Part shown: positions 1-12,600 of the stretch, in pieces | How positions within the stretch are numbered: position 1 is the first letter of the stretch | Layout of the letters: each line of letters starts with the position of its first letter | NCBI GenBank assembly: GCA_022393335.1 | Contig: JAJEKB010020941.1 | Coordinates: forward strand, 43,938 to 107,937 | Source: Macrotrachela quadricornifera | Taxonomy: Eukaryota > Rotifera > Eurotatoria > Philodinida > Philodinidae | DNA length: 64,000 nucleotides | Direction of reading: 5' to 3' | The notes under the pieces: generated by a model | Databases searched by the model: none | What the model saw: the letters and a program-made list of their open reading frames with translations, nothing else | What the model was told of the DNA's origin: nothing | Position numbers and translations under genes: made by a program

Positions 1-60
1 GCGGACCCACGGCATATTTTTGAGCACGTGGAGATTTTTTTGCAAAAATCGGATTATTAA

Positions 61-614
61 CCCTTTCGCGCCGTCATTGTTTAGCGAAAAATATGTTTCG
101 GTTTTTTCAAGAAAGTCTTTATTATGGTTGGTGGAAAATTGCGCGTCAAAAAGTCACAGCGGTCTGCTTCATTGCCCCAAAACTTAGCACTGAATAGTCT
201 TCGCCAGATCCGGAGTCATGAATTTTTTAAAGAAATGCACGCCACTGTAGAAAATGCTCGATCCTGCGAAGTGTTTTAGTCCTGTATCCATCCAAATGCT
301 TTCTTTTCCAAAGGAGGATATTGTATGAACATCCTGGGCTCCATTGTTTTGTATTATAATTGTTATTAGAAGCATTTCGCTATATTGATAGACTTACTTT
401 ATGTGAAGACTCTTGAGAGAGAACAAAAGATACTTGAAGTTTCGCACTAAAAGTATATCTTTCTTATAAAACTTCCGACACCCAAAATCTCTCTCGTTAT
501 AGTAGAAGAAGCTCCTTAGCCACAAGTACCGAATATCGCTTCGAGCATCATTTGATATTTGTATCTAAGAAAAAACGGTACCGTCCCGTATATGGAACAC
601 TCGGCGCGAAAGGG
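61..614. mobile_element. piggyBac-type MITE, TTAA target duplication
   Basis: Perfect 13-bp terminal inverted repeats (CCCTTTCGCGCCG at 61-73 and its complement at 602-614) are flanked on both sides by TTAA (57-60 and 615-618). Ends in CCC/GGG with TTAA duplication are the signature of the piggyBac superfamily. The 554-bp interior has only a 63-codon minus-strand frame that I do not recognise, so the element is non-autonomous. Its ends differ from those of the piggyBac remnant at 3.5-5.5 kb, so that copy is not its obvious parent. Confidence 0.85.
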
Positions 615-1259
615 TTAATACTTTTTCAGTTTAATTCGGATTAATGGTATCTTATTTTGTATCTGAAGACAATCAGATCGTAAGATCTGACTGTTCTGAA
701 ATTCTCAAATTTCGACAGAGCCACTCCGAGTCAGTCAATTCTTGGCCAGCTAGCGACCTCTTAAGAAATTCTCGAATAATAAATGGTCGCGAAATATCTG
801 AAAAAAAAGATATATGAATATGTATCAATTTAGCACATTGAATCGACTCATGTAGCTTCATGGGCGAAACAAAACGGTGAATGAACAGGTGACATATACT
901 ACGCCACATAAAGAATGCGACACATTCGTACATATATTAATTCGACATATTTTATTTTAGTATGTAGACACTTCCCTTTTGTTCTTACTTTTTTTCAAAC
1001 AATTTCTGCTGCTAGATCTGAATGTGATAAGTGGATGCGAATTCCACTACGGCAATACTCATAATCGTTGAATCAAAAATACTGTTAAAAGCCATAAGTT
1101 CCTCGTTCGTACATTCTACGCTCAATTCTTTTCTGTATTAATATATCGAATAAGTAACTTTGTTCTGTGCTTGAGCTATGTTCTTCTTGCTATTATGCCG
1201 AGGTGTTCTTGTTTTCTAGATTCAGTATCAACATTTTTATACGCCATCCATCCGTCTAT
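615..1259. other. Spacer between MITE and RING-MIT gene
   Basis: I see no supported gene here. Small minus-strand frames near 673-933 have no recognisable domain. The 5' part of the RING-MIT transcript and its promoter probably lie in the last few hundred bases. Confidence 0.5.
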
Positions 1260-3047
1260 ATGGCCGCAAAGAACGTAAACTCCATCGAAAGCCTAATCAG
1301 TTGTACGATTTGTCTTGAATATTTTGATGATCCACGCATATTGCCCTGTTCGCATACTTATTGTTTTAAATGTATTCGACGAATGGCCTCTCACAATAAC
1401 GATCAGTTCGAGTGTCCACTACGTGATGGAACTAAAATTCGAAAAGAACAAATTGATTCACTGCCTCTGAACAGAGTTGTACGTGACATCATCGAGCAGT
1501 TAGGTAAATGAATTGACTGATTTAATTAACGAACCTTTCCTAAATTTCACATTTATCCAGACTAGCAGTCATCTAATCTGCTAATGACGTGTGTGAGCAT
1601 AGAGTATAACTCACTTTCATCAAATGAAGATTATCAGGTGCATCAGGAGCTTCTTCAGATTAGAGATACATCAATTCCGATCGGAATCGAATGGGTATAA
1701 TAACAATCCAAACACTCAAAACCCATGTGACATTGCGCATTTATTAGATCCATTGTTGTAAGAGGCGTCAAATAACTATTTGTTTCGCTAACCATAAAAA
1801 CCAAAGTGGATATGACTCGAACTTTTCCAAGAATCATCTATTTCGTCGATTTTCGATTCATCCAAGTCAGGGAAGATCAACTCTGAAGAATAAATCGTCG
1901 AAAAATTCTGAAACTTTCAGAGCAGATAGATCTCGTGCATTATATCAAAATTTGCGGTAGACTTGAGCTTGCGTAAAACTTCCTCCATAAGATAAAGAGA
2001 CTGCAAGTACGAAAAATGACCTGAAGTTTGTCCACCTTTTCTCCGAGACAGTTCGACCGGTTGAACTGAAAACTTTTTTATGGTTGTATTCTTCGTTCCG
2101 GAGAGTCAAAATACTAGAAGCCCTGTGACAAAGCATCCTTTTTCGTTGTAGCGAAATCTACTGAAAAATCATTATAGCAATATTTTTTCAAAAAAAAACA
2201 TGCACTCTGATTTGTTCCAAGTTACTACAAAAAAAATGTTCAGCTCAATTGGTTGACGAATTTCGGAGACAAAGGGGACAAACTTCAATTTTTCTCTTTG
2301 AAAGTTGAATTTGAAAAAAACGAAGCACGAAATCACGTTTTTTGAGTTTTAGCATAGTTTCTTAGTTTTTCTCGTTTATCAATGCTGAACGAGAGGCTTT
2401 CTATTCTCAAAATATGCTCAGTAGTTGAGGGGCACTTCACTTTGTATACCCACTATAAAAAGTCAAAAAAGAAAAGGTGGAAATATTGAGTCGAAAAGGG
2501 ATGGAGTATCCCTAACATCAAGCCCAACACGAATATTCATTGAATCTCTCTTCCATTCCAGGATCGCAAAATGCTTCTCTCGATGCTACCGGTACACAAA
2601 AAATAAGCACTGTGACTACAGGAAATGAAGTTTCAGCGACAACAAGTGACATTCCAAATCCTTCAAATGACTATATTCAGGTGCAATATCATATTCCAGC
2701 AACATTTATATTCGGTTGCTTTACTAGTACTATACTTTCTTCTTCTCTTAGAAAGGTATTCAATTCGCTGAGCAAGCTACACAAGAAGATAAGGCGCAGA
2801 ATTATGAAGCTGCTGCACAACATTATATGACAGCAGCTAATTGGCTCCTGCAAGCGATGAAATGTCAGTATTTGAAGTGACTGTTTTCGACAAAGAAATT
2901 AAAATGTGAATGTATTTAGACGGTGCGATGTGTTCTCAAATGAAACAAGTGTTACGACCAAAAATCGATGCTTATGTCAGACGAGCAGAAGAGATCAAAG
3001 AAGTAATAATGGGTCGGTCATCTAGCCTCACTTTTTCAAGTGAATAA
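1260..3047 (+). CDS. RING-type zinc finger protein with C-terminal MIT domain (4 exons)
   Basis: Proposed exons are 1260-1503, 2562-2680, 2752-2863 and 2920-3047 (about 200 residues). Each junction has GT/AG and compatible phase (1, 0, 1). Exon 1 encodes a RING finger: C15, C18, C30, H32, C35, C38 and C52 are in place, but the usual eighth ligand is R55, followed by D56. Exon 2 is a Ser/Thr/Asn-rich linker. Exons 3-4 encode a helical region ending in an RRAEEIK motif typical of MIT domains, which bind ESCRT-III tails in Vps4, spastin and USP8-type proteins. A ubiquitin-ligase role on endosomal ESCRT machinery is inference. An in-frame ATG lies upstream at 1167; I chose 1260 because the RING follows directly. 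Intron 1 is about 1.06 kb, far longer than introns 2 and 3 (about 70 and 56 bp). Confidence 0.7.
1504..2561 (+). other. Long first intron of the RING-MIT gene
   Basis: The stretch runs from GTAAAT at 1504 to a pyrimidine-rich tract and AG at 2560-2561. It contains only short frames without recognisable domains. Terminal repeats that would explain its length were not found by eye. Confidence 0.55.
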
Positions 3048-3465
3048 CTCACTCGATAGAGAACATTTTTCTACGTGCATTCTCCAGTTTTGACATTCTT
3101 TCAATGTACCTAATTGAAGTTTTTAATGGACGCAAGGCTAATTTTTTAGTCAAATGCCGTTCCCGGATGTAGCTGGTGTATGACTGTTTTCGAGCATGAA
3201 GTGAATGCTATTGTTTCCTCGATTTTCCAATGTCTAGATTAAATAGAGACTTTTTTTTACACACGAGCTGTTGCCGAAATTGGGTAGGAAAGCCTTCATT
3301 GAATGAAATGTGAAATTGGTGATATGGACTTTTTCTGAACACGTTTCGACTCCCTGTTTGTTTGAAAATATGATCGAATCAGGAACAATTTCATGCTCAA
3401 AAGCGAGCTGTGAGTACAGAAGTTAGATGTAACTACATGCATTCTTGTAATGAGTTGTTTGGTTA
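3048..3465. other. Spacer, no gene seen
   Basis: Non-coding sequence between the RING-MIT stop codon and the TTAA that marks the left end of the piggyBac element. Nothing recognisable. Confidence 0.4.
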
Positions 3466-3469
3466 TTAA

Positions 3470-5529
3470 TACATTCACCACGATGGGTTCCACTGGTGGG
3501 ACCCGCTCGGTTTTCACAAGAAATTTAATGGAAAAACAGTTTCTGTCTCTTTGTTGTTCAATGGAAAACAGAAAGGAGTGTGTCATCTAGTCCGTCCTGC
3601 CGCTGTTTCAGTTATGTATTACAAAGGATGATGTTTTTCATTAAAGCAGTCCAGACAAAAAAAGGATCACAATCAGAATAGAAAGTTTTTTATTTTTTTT
3701 GCTATTGCATTACTTGCTTCTCTTGATTGTTGTTGGCGGATTTTATCATAGCAACCAACACAACGCCTTCGAATATAATGACCATGTCCTTCTTTTTCTG
3801 CTAGCTTGTGATCGGCGAGTTTACATTTTCCTTGGTCAGTTTTTTTCTGTCTCACACCCAGCTTCAGCTTCTCGAACGGCATACCAAGTGGTAAAGATTG
3901 GACAAGACTTTCTCAAAACTGTAAAATGGTAGTTTTGTTTGCAGCGGAGTGTTCCCTGTATATCAAATAGCTATTCACTATTGCTGTACCAAAAACCAAT
4001 TCAAATGCCACCTTTCGATATCACTTTATTGACTGTTTGAGACATGTGTAATAGGCTGATAGCTGATCAGACAAATCAGTAACTTATCTTCCTTCATTAT
4101 AATCTAGCACTACTTGTGACTTCATGATAAGCTCATTTTGACTAACTGATACTTCCAGTATTCACCACAGTTGCTAAATGCGATGGCTTTGTAGATATCA
4201 TCAAAACATCCTTCTTGTCTTTTCATTTGATCAACTTTACGCCGTCTTTATTCTGTAGTCCATAAACTTCCCCGCGTTCAAGTTTTTTCTGAACAACTTC
4301 GCTTCCTGATCCGACACGATTACTTCTCAGTGTTCCAATAAGATACGTATCATGTTTTAACAAGCGCTTCGCATGAGAAATGCTGATGAAGAAGTTGTCA
4401 GCTATGATAGTTCGATAGCATTCGTCAAGACCATCCAATAAATTCATTACCACTGTTTGAGTATACCCAAGACCTGCCGTGGAATCTTGTTAGTCAGTAT
4501 AGATCACGAAATTCCAAGTGTATCTATTCGTAGTCGCTAGCCTGTACATCTTCACGTCATACTGATGTGCTTTACCACGAATATATTGTTGAACAAAAGC
4601 CTCCCTCGTCAGGGTATCATAGTTTCGTCGATAATCACAACGGAATCTAGAATATATACTGACGAAAACTTGGCTCTCAATAAGTCCAAGATTGGTTGCA
4701 ACTTGAACAGCCTATCTTGACTCGAATCTTTGTTATCGTTATTCGAAAAATGCCAAAACTTGAGGTGCAATTCGAAACTCTCTCGGCATAGCATTTCGAA
4801 TAATCTTCGATCCGTACAATTGACTGCTGCTCCAGTAATGGTTCAGCTGCGGCATTTATACCAACCCTATCTCGATTATGATCCCAAAGAACTTGAGCAT
4901 GTCCTCATCAGTGGTTGGTTTCCATTCACGATATTTGGACCATTTGCTAATCTCATAGGCTTGCAAGTATTGCTTCGCATACTGATTAGATTCACCAACC
5001 ATAAGGCTAATAATATCGTCTGTGATGAAATGTCAATAGCAATCGATAGGGTTGATTGTGTTATGTTCTGAAGTAGAAATTACTTCATCGACGAATTCAT
5101 GATTTTCCATGAGTTCTGCATCCGATTCTGATTCTATTTCGTACCAACCGTTTGAATTCACCTCGTCAACAGTCATTTCTTCGTCGGAATTTTCAGATTC
5201 AAGATGCATTTCATCAAAATCATCACCAAAGAGCTTACTCCACTTAGTGAGGTGGCGCTTTCTTCTGTATCAATTTCTTCAAATGACATGTGACCTTTCT
5301 ATTTCGAAACTTGGAACGCTTTTATACATCACATAACAAAGATAAGAATATGGAGGAAGTTTCTGAAAATTTCCTTATGACTCATTATGAGATGATATAA
5401 AGAGAAGAACAATGAATAATCTGTGGAAGATAATGAAAAGGTCACTAAGTGCATTTATCTGAAGTTAACTCTTGAGAGATATGGATATTTCAAAGATTTT
5501 TCCAAGAAAACTGAATCGTGGTGAATATG
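3470..5529 (-). mobile_element. Decayed piggyBac DNA transposon
   Basis: The 2.06-kb element lies between TTAA at 3466-3469 and TTAA at 5530-5533. The ends carry imperfect inverted repeats sharing the exact core ATTCACCACGA, with the three outermost bases rearranged (TAC against CAT). A 20-bp near-palindrome lies at 3485-3504 just inside the left end. The minus-strand interior holds a broken piggyBac transposase, listed separately. The right flank is itself a piece of a related piggyBac coding region, suggesting insertion into an older copy. Confidence 0.8.
3673..5289 (-). pseudogene. piggyBac transposase pseudogene
   Basis: Read from ATG at 5289 on the minus strand. An acidic N-terminus (about 5110-5289) is followed by the conserved transposase core. 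Around 4609-4794 there is a DRLFKLQP-type segment leading to IDETMIP with the first catalytic Asp. Around 4223-4453 there is the IIADNFF motif with the second Asp, followed by YLIGTLRSNR. Around 4060-4110 a degraded VTDLSDQ segment is equivalent to the third Asp region. The C-terminus (3673-3882) keeps the Cys/His-rich domain with RRRCVGCYDK. Stop codons and frameshifts separate these blocks, including one near 5230 in the acidic region. The enzyme family performs cut-and-paste transposition at TTAA; this copy cannot encode an intact protein. Confidence 0.88.
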
Positions 5530-5533
5530 TTAA

Positions 5534-5940
5534 GGTACATTCCATCAAAATTGTCATCCAGAGAACTCACTTCACCGAGTGAGCTAGCACTATCTTCTGC
5601 ATCCATTTGTTCCAACGACATGTGAGTTATTCCAAAACTTCAGTCGTCTTTATATACAAAACAATAGAGAGCAGAGAGTAAGGGAGAAAAAGCTGGAAAC
5701 TTCCTTCTTTTCTCGTGCATACTTTATATAATATGAAAAAGAACAAAAAAAATAATCTGAGCGATTGTTTAGTTCGGCAGAAAAAGATGCTCATTATGTA
5801 GTGATATAAAGAAGAGAATAATAAATAATCGGTAGAAGATAACGAAAAGCTCATTAAGTGTATATATTAAAAGTTAACTGTCCATGACACTGAACATCTC
5901 GAAAAAATTTTCTAAGTAATGCAATGACCGTCATCAAGTA
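5534..5940 (-). pseudogene. 5' fragment of an older piggyBac copy
   Basis: The minus strand from ATG at 5621 encodes MSLEQMDAEDSASSLGEV, clearly related to the start of the neighbouring transposase (MSFEEIDTEESATSLSGV). The frame is cut at 5533 exactly at the TTAA where the younger element begins. Sequence 5622-5940 matches the younger copy's 5' untranslated region (5290-5529), with several shared blocks near 5381-5472 and 5790-5880. The remainder of this older copy is not visible to the left of 3466, so it was probably deleted. Confidence 0.65.
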
Positions 5941-7989
5941 AAAGCCCATTTGCGTTCCTTCGTCGTTTATGTTATCAACTTCTTCATTACTCTAATTCAT
6001 TCATACAATGTTCTCTTCGAGAAAATAATGACCTTAACCAAAAAGAATCGACACACCAACGGAAATTATGGCAAAGAAATATTATTCTTATATGATAGCT
6101 GCAGTTTTCTTTTGATATTTTTCATACATTTTCCATGATACAATAACCATATATATCCTGAGCGGGCAATAATCGATGTTCATTAGGCAACCATCTTTGT
6201 GCAGCAAATGATACATACATAGATTCTATTTTGAAAGTTATTGATTTGAACACATTTATATTTATACATCTTTTATAATGGATCGATTCGGCTGATCATC
6301 TTAGGCTAACTGCAGCTATTTTTTACACACTAGTTGAATCTGGTCTCTACAACTCTCAAATGTCCACTGAAATGCCGATAATATAACCACTATGGGTGAT
6401 ATCTACGCTCGAGCTTCGTTCCCAATTCATTTCTACTGAAAAAAAGTCCAATGTGAAATTTTTTTTTCTATAATCAAGATTAAACATGATGTTTCTTTAG
6501 TACTGTAACGTATACGCAACTCTATTTATATAGTATACTCCGACAACATCATGTACAAACTTAACTACAGCGAAAAACGCCGATCCAAACTGATTTCATT
6601 CGATCAATAATGTAGACACAAAAATTCATCTTAGGAATCGAAATAACCAAAACAAATAAATTCTTTGTGACCTCGAAAACGTTATACGAGTCATCCCACG
6701 ACAGACTAAAAAACAATGTAAGTGGCATCGATCGAAAAGGACCAAAAAGTCCTTCATTATACATTCTAACAACTATCTTGCACGGAAACACACCGTTATT
6801 TGCAACGTTATCATCCAGATTATAGTCAAGAAAACAGCAATTAGAACATAAAATCAATTTTATAATGTAGCCCAAGAGATCACATACGTCCCCCATAGTA
6901 TACTACTTCAAGATCTACTGGCGTGGCCATCATACTGAAGATTAGTACCCGTGAGCACCCTCATACTATACACCTAATACAGCCATTGAGACACTACGGC
7001 TACCTCTCTACATCATCGTTTCAGACCCTGTTGATACACGCCTAATATACTTTTTCAAGACTTATTGATACTCTCGTAGACTACCCTATGAGGATCTATG
7101 GGAAACCCCATAACATACCACTTGAGGACTTATGCGTATCCTCATGATATACTCTTTGAGGGCCTACGCCGTAGCTCCATGACACAGCGCTTGAACAGCT
7201 GAGAGCTCTTGCATAACACCTGCAAAAGATTATTGGATGATCTGTGAATGGACCCCTAAAAACGAAACAAAGATATCGACGGTATCCTAAGATAAAGCCA
7301 AGAAATTGTAGAGACTCCTGTTAATAGTCGTCAGAAGGTAATAGAAGCTTGCTTAGGGAAGGGTTATGAGGTTATTATAGGCGATAGCTGCTTGTGGTTC
7401 ATGTAAAACATTGAGTTAACTTTGTCAATTGCATGGGTTTTGGGTATTTTCTACATGTTGAGCAAGATGAGACTCGGTTTTTGATGGTCTACAAGAAAGT
7501 GAATTTTGCTGAATTCCGATTGGTTGAGCGGACAAGCTTTTTTATTTTCTGGCGCAATACCTTTTCTTCAGAAAAGAGAATAACAACAGAAAAATTGTCT
7601 AAAACGATGCGGACAATGCCATTTCGACAGCTTGAATACCTGTCAATATTTTAAATGAACTGAAGTGATTGTATCAGTTCCGTTTTTTGAACTGAAATGG
7701 AGCTATCACATACCTAGCATTTATACTAGAATAAACAATATACGACAGATCAGTGAATTAACTCGGCATTTCTTTACTTATTGTTATCAAAGAGGTATGC
7801 ACCGTATATATTCTAAACTGTTTCAGCTAGATTAAATGCTAAAAAACAAAAATTCAGATACAGAAACTTATTAGTTTTTTTTTGGTTGCGAGATAGATCA
7901 GTAAATGTTTCTAATTTCAATAAAACAAATAGGTAAAAGAAGATGCGTGATGTTTAGTTGTTAATTATTCTAAAATTACATTGTTAAGT
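5941..7989. other. Spacer with degenerate repeats, no supported gene
   Basis: No recognisable coding region. A 111-codon minus-strand frame at 6561-6896 begins MGDVCDLLGYIIKLILCSNC. I cannot assign it, and it may be chance. Positions 6900-7230 are a degenerate tandem array, listed separately. The last 300 bases before 7990 are AT-rich and are the 3' flank of the glycosyltransferase gene. Confidence 0.45.
6900..7230. repeat. Degenerate tandem array, roughly 60-bp unit
   Basis: Repeated variants of blocks such as CCTCAT..ATAC, CTTGAGGAC and CTACG recur about every 55-65 bp, for example near 7040, 7090, 7140 and 7170. The copies are too diverged for a clean consensus by eye. Arrays of similar style occur at 23.7 and 52.2 kb. 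Confidence 0.45.
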
Positions 7990-9660
7990 TTATTTGAGTC
8001 GTCCGACACAATTAAACGCCAATGCAAGAAAGATAGTTGCAAGAGGAATAAAGTATATAGGAATTAGGTAAACTTCATTTTTCACAGCTACGTATGACAT
8101 AACAAGCACATATATACCCATCACAAAGTTTCGCCTGCTAAATTGAAAAGAGGTAACTTTTCGAGCTGTCGGTTGATTCATTTGTCGGAACAGATCAATT
8201 ATCATATATGTAATGAATGAGAAACAATGTAAACACCTTTTTTTTATATTTTTGATTATGTAAGCTATCGATTTGTATTCAGTCTGATTTGATTCCGTAC
8301 ATGGTATTTCCATTGGTTTATTCAGTGTGTTAATATTGTAATTTTCATGTCCAACTCTTAATGGTACGATCCACTGTTTTGAAGAATTGTCTTTCAACAG
8401 TCCAGATACGAATGCACAGGTATAATGTATAGACATCATATTTACAAATAAAATGAATGGTAGCAATAAATGAATTCCATCAGGTGTAAATACAATGGCA
8501 AGGAGGTTATACAGTATTGACATAAAAATACCAGCGATGATAGATGGTGCTCTAATCATTGGTAACCACATGCTTGCAGGTATATACACAAATAACCAGG
8601 CAACATTAAATGATCGAATCAGGTTTTGAAATAGATGAATTATACAATCTAGTTTTTTCAGTGCAGAAATATGTTTTGATCGAATAATTTCGCCGAACAT
8701 TTTTATAGCTACTTGTGTATGACCACTTGTCCATCGATGCTGTTGTGAAAGATAGGAAAATACTGTTGGAGGAAGTTCATTAAGAGATTCAACATTAGTC
8801 AAGTATACTGCCCTCCAACCTCTTACATAGGTTCGAACTGACAAGTCTATATCTTCAACAAGTGTATCAGTCTGCCATCCACCAGCTTGTTCAATGGCCG
8901 ACGCTCGCCAAACACCACCGGAACCATTGAAAGTGAAAAATAACGACGCACGACATCTACCATCTTGCTCGCATTTATGATGAAAATTGAGTACAATTTC
9001 TTGCATACGCGCTAATAATGAGTCTTTAGCATTAGTAAATGTCCATCGAGTTTGTACATAAGCCACATTTGATTGACTCATTAGAATAGGCAATGTTCTT
9101 TGCAAACAATCTTTAGCTGGTAAATAGTCTGCATCGAATATAGCGATGTATTCAGCACTAGAAATGAATTTCATACCATGGATAAGATTTCCTGCTTTGA
9201 AACCTGATCGATCGGTTCGTCGAAAAACATCTATCTGGACTCCTCGATCGATCCAACTTTGAACACATTTGTCAATAACCGTTTTTATATGCTCCTCAGT
9301 GGAGTCGTCTAGTACTTGAATGAAAAGACGATTTCTCGGCCAATCTAAGTTGCAGGCACATTCGATGACGGATTCACAACATTCGATTTCATTCATCATT
9401 GGCAGCTGAACAGCGACCAACGGATAATCAAGGTCAGTTACTGATGATGGTAAAACATCTTTCATTGTTGGTTGAACGGGAGCTGGTAAAAATAGTCGAT
9501 AACAGACAAGAATAATACGCTCAATGAAACAAAATGTGTAGACAACAGTAAATGCAATATTAATAATTGCAAAAATTAATGTTAATGTATATTCAATATC
9601 GACATATTCCAAAATTGTCGATGTCTGTTTGGAAATATCGATTGATGCTACTGGAGGCAT
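7990..9660 (-). CDS. Family-2 processive glycosyltransferase (cellulose synthase/CslA-like)
   Basis: An intronless 556-residue membrane enzyme that should add sugars from a nucleotide donor to a growing beta-linked polysaccharide at the cytoplasmic face of a membrane. All signature motifs are present: DDS at 118-120, the DAD metal-binding motif at 176-178, VEDID at 268-272, and QQHRW at 306-310 (the QxxRW hallmark of processive synthases). An N-terminal membrane segment lies at about 25-52 and four or more follow residue 330. Wording around the motifs, such as IQVLDDSTEE, is close to CslA/mannan-synthase and bacterial GT2 enzymes rather than animal chitin or hyaluronan synthases. No PilZ domain is visible, and the length is usual for CslA types. 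The start is the first Met before the membrane segment. It lies divergent to the acyltransferase at 13.2 kb, which may modify the same glycan (inference). A bacterial or algal origin by transfer is likely; the polymer made cannot be told. Confidence 0.9.
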   Translation of the reverse strand: MPPVASIDISKQTSTILEYVDIEYTLTLIFAIINIAFTVVYTFCFIERIILVCYRLFLPAPVQPTMKDVLPSSVTDLDYPLVAVQLPMMNEIECCESVIECACNLDWPRNRLFIQVLDDSTEEHIKTVIDKCVQSWIDRGVQIDVFRRTDRSGFKAGNLIHGMKFISSAEYIAIFDADYLPAKDCLQRTLPILMSQSNVAYVQTRWTFTNAKDSLLARMQEIVLNFHHKCEQDGRCRASLFFTFNGSGGVWRASAIEQAGGWQTDTLVEDIDLSVRTYVRGWRAVYLTNVESLNELPPTVFSYLSQQHRWTSGHTQVAIKMFGEIIRSKHISALKKLDCIIHLFQNLIRSFNVAWLFVYIPASMWLPMIRAPSIIAGIFMSILYNLLAIVFTPDGIHLLLPFILFVNMMSIHYTCAFVSGLLKDNSSKQWIVPLRVGHENYNINTLNKPMEIPCTESNQTEYKSIAYIIKNIKKRCLHCFSFITYMIIDLFRQMNQPTARKVTSFQFSRRNFVMGIYVLVMSYVAVKNEVYLIPIYFIPLATIFLALAFNCVGRLK

Positions 9661-12600
9661 ATCTTATTTACGTACGAATTATAATCGACAAATTATTATC
9701 TAAAATCAAGTCAGGTGTAGATCAATGCGCACAAATATGTCTGCAAGAACAATAGTACCATATTTTACTGATATCTTGTTAAAATCACATCTTTTAGATG
9801 TGGTTTATAGATCTTAGATACATATATATACTCATTCGTTCAATCTGCTCTTAAAATTTGAGAAGGAAATGATGTAGAGTTCCAGTCAATGTAACATCTA
9901 AAGTATAAGTCATTTAAATGATAAATTCATGAAACTTTAGTAGCTACCGCGACTTAATTTTTAGGGATTCATCAGGATTTAAAGATACTTAGACATTTTG
10001 AAATAATTTTCTATTAAATCCTAGGGGAGAAATATATTCAAAAAAAAGATTCGGCAGCTCCTTCTATATTAACTTATCTTTGTTCAGATAAAGTTTAACA
10101 CCGGTTTTGTTTTGTTGTAGACAGTAATAATTAACATTGACGATAGTTGTGCACTAGCAGTACAAATTTAACGAAATATTGTATGGTAATATTATGTTGT
10201 TAGTGATTAGAATGAATACAAGCTTCGTATTTATAAGTAATAATGTATACTTTTCTTTCTTTTTATTTTTTATTTTTATATATAATACTCAACAACCCTA
10301 CCTGTGTATTGTGATTGCTAAGCACATTAATAGCGCCTTTGCTATAGATTAGCACATGTTTATCTCTTAAATGAAATGTATAAACTCCGTCGATATTCAT
10401 GTGACTATCTATTTTAAACCAATACATCGCACTCATAGGTAATTACAACCCATTGGCCTCAGTAGAAACTCGTTGAAAACTAAAGTTATAGCAACGTAGA
10501 TGAAGGAAAGTGTACAGTAGAGGTCCAAACAGAGTGCTAGGCCTACCTATTATATTTTTGATAATTTAAAAAAAAATTTTATTTTTGATCAACAAAGGTA
10601 GTTATTGATGAATATATTTAAGAATGTGTCGCTAAAGGATGAAAAATAATTTAATTCGTATTGATTGGATAGATTTATGACTAATTAATAATAGCGATCA
10701 CATGACATTATTCACTGATCACTATTTATATTATTTCTACGTTTTACTGAATTAACTCGGAATAATTTAATGACTATTTTTGTTATTTTTAGATAAATAT
10801 TTTCTTAATCTTTGTACTTCATCGACTAAAATTTCTACAGTAAATTGATTAATCTTGAATTTTATCGATTAATATTTATATTAAGTCAAATGATTGAAAC
10901 AATATATTGTTATAAAAAATTATCAAAATTTATTTTTCCTACTAAACGAGCAGAAAATGATACTTATCAACGAATAATTAATTTTGCAAGTTGTTTCAAT
11001 TTGATGATGATGAGAGCACAAAGTATTTGCTGAGACATATGTGTCCAAAAAAAAGTTATCGTTCGAAAATAATCAAAATCCGATAGATAAATTCACCGTC
11101 ACTTTAATTAACTGTACAAGATCGTACAACAATTCGAGATGAAATAACAAAATGGATATGCTTATCAATCTGCCCATTTGCTATTGTTTATAATCTAGAA
11201 TCAAAAAACAGCTTTAAAAAAATTTGTTAAAATTTGTGAATTATTTAATGTGTTTAGATTCAAATGATTGTTTCCCTGTTTTTAAGTAAAAAATATCATA
11301 GATCAATTGATATTGAAGATATGCTTATAATACCAATAACAATTTATAATCACGTTAATCGATTTGCTGGATATTACAGGTTCTCACTAGAACCTACATT
11401 AACGAGCTGATAAAAACATGATATAATAAAAGGAAGAATATTTGGTTCTAACTGCTTGCTATTTTACTTATACACATACTTGTTGATCTATTCCCTATCA
11501 AAATTTCTAGATTCAAATTGACTAAATAGATATTTGGCTTCTTCAATTTTCTTAGTTTTACATTCTTGCCGCTAAGAAATTCATAGAGTACAGAGTTCTG
11601 ATCTTGTGAGAAGGCTCGAAGATACCATAGAACAGAACACTACTATTTCAACTGCAGTGATAGTTTTCTTTTCCTACGTTATTCATTCTTTCTCTATCAT
11701 TATTAAGGTGTCTCGAAAATTTCGTTAGTCTCTTGCTGTGAGCTCAATATTTTTTGTTTTCTCCTTATCGATTTGCTTGAGCGAGCATCATCAATATTGA
11801 GTCGAATCGTATTCTATTCGCCATCATTTCTTCTATCCCCACGTGCTTGTTTTTACTCGTACTAAACAATACTGTATCAATACGGGTGTGCGTATTTTCG
11901 ATTTTACTCTTATATCAACTGTATTTAATGAAAGCCATTTTATATAAATCATCCACATTTTGGCTTTTTCCGTCTGATCGTCAGAATTCGCTGTTTTTTT
12001 CATTTTCAATTGTATTGCTTAGGTTGTAGAGATTATTCTGCCGCAATTTTTATTATTAACACTTTTTTCATGTTTTCAAGAAAAGATTTTAAGTAATGAA
12101 AAAATAATTCGAAAAATGAGCATTTATTATGCCTCATCCGTTAGATTTTTCATCGATATTGCGAGTCTCGTAAGGATGATTTAAAAGCTCATGTTAATAT
12201 ATACTACCTTACCATACGTATGTCTTCAGCTCGGTTCCTTACTTTTTTTTCTTGTCGATTGCAAGATTTATCTGAATTTGCAATGTTTTCTCAATTATAT
12301 TCACAACCTTTTTGAACGTGAAATTTATTTTTTCTAATGAAGTATTCGATTATTGATCACATTACTTTCAATTAGAAAATGTCGATATACTATCAAAACA
12401 CTTGTTTTATATTCTCTTAATTTTTCTTTTCTTTCGGATCGGCTTGTTTTAATTTTCGAAAGCTTATGTCTTCTAAAATTGAGCACATCATGATAAGTAA
12501 GTCGTTGATCATCTATCTACTAGGAGGATTTTACGATTTACTTTCTATTGTAGAAAATCATCTTAGAAAAGATATTCCTTTCACTCGATATTGTTTATCT

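Noticed and set aside
6561..6896. 111-codon minus-strand frame as a gene
   Set aside because: No domain, no neighbouring exons, and located beside degenerate repeats; could be chance.
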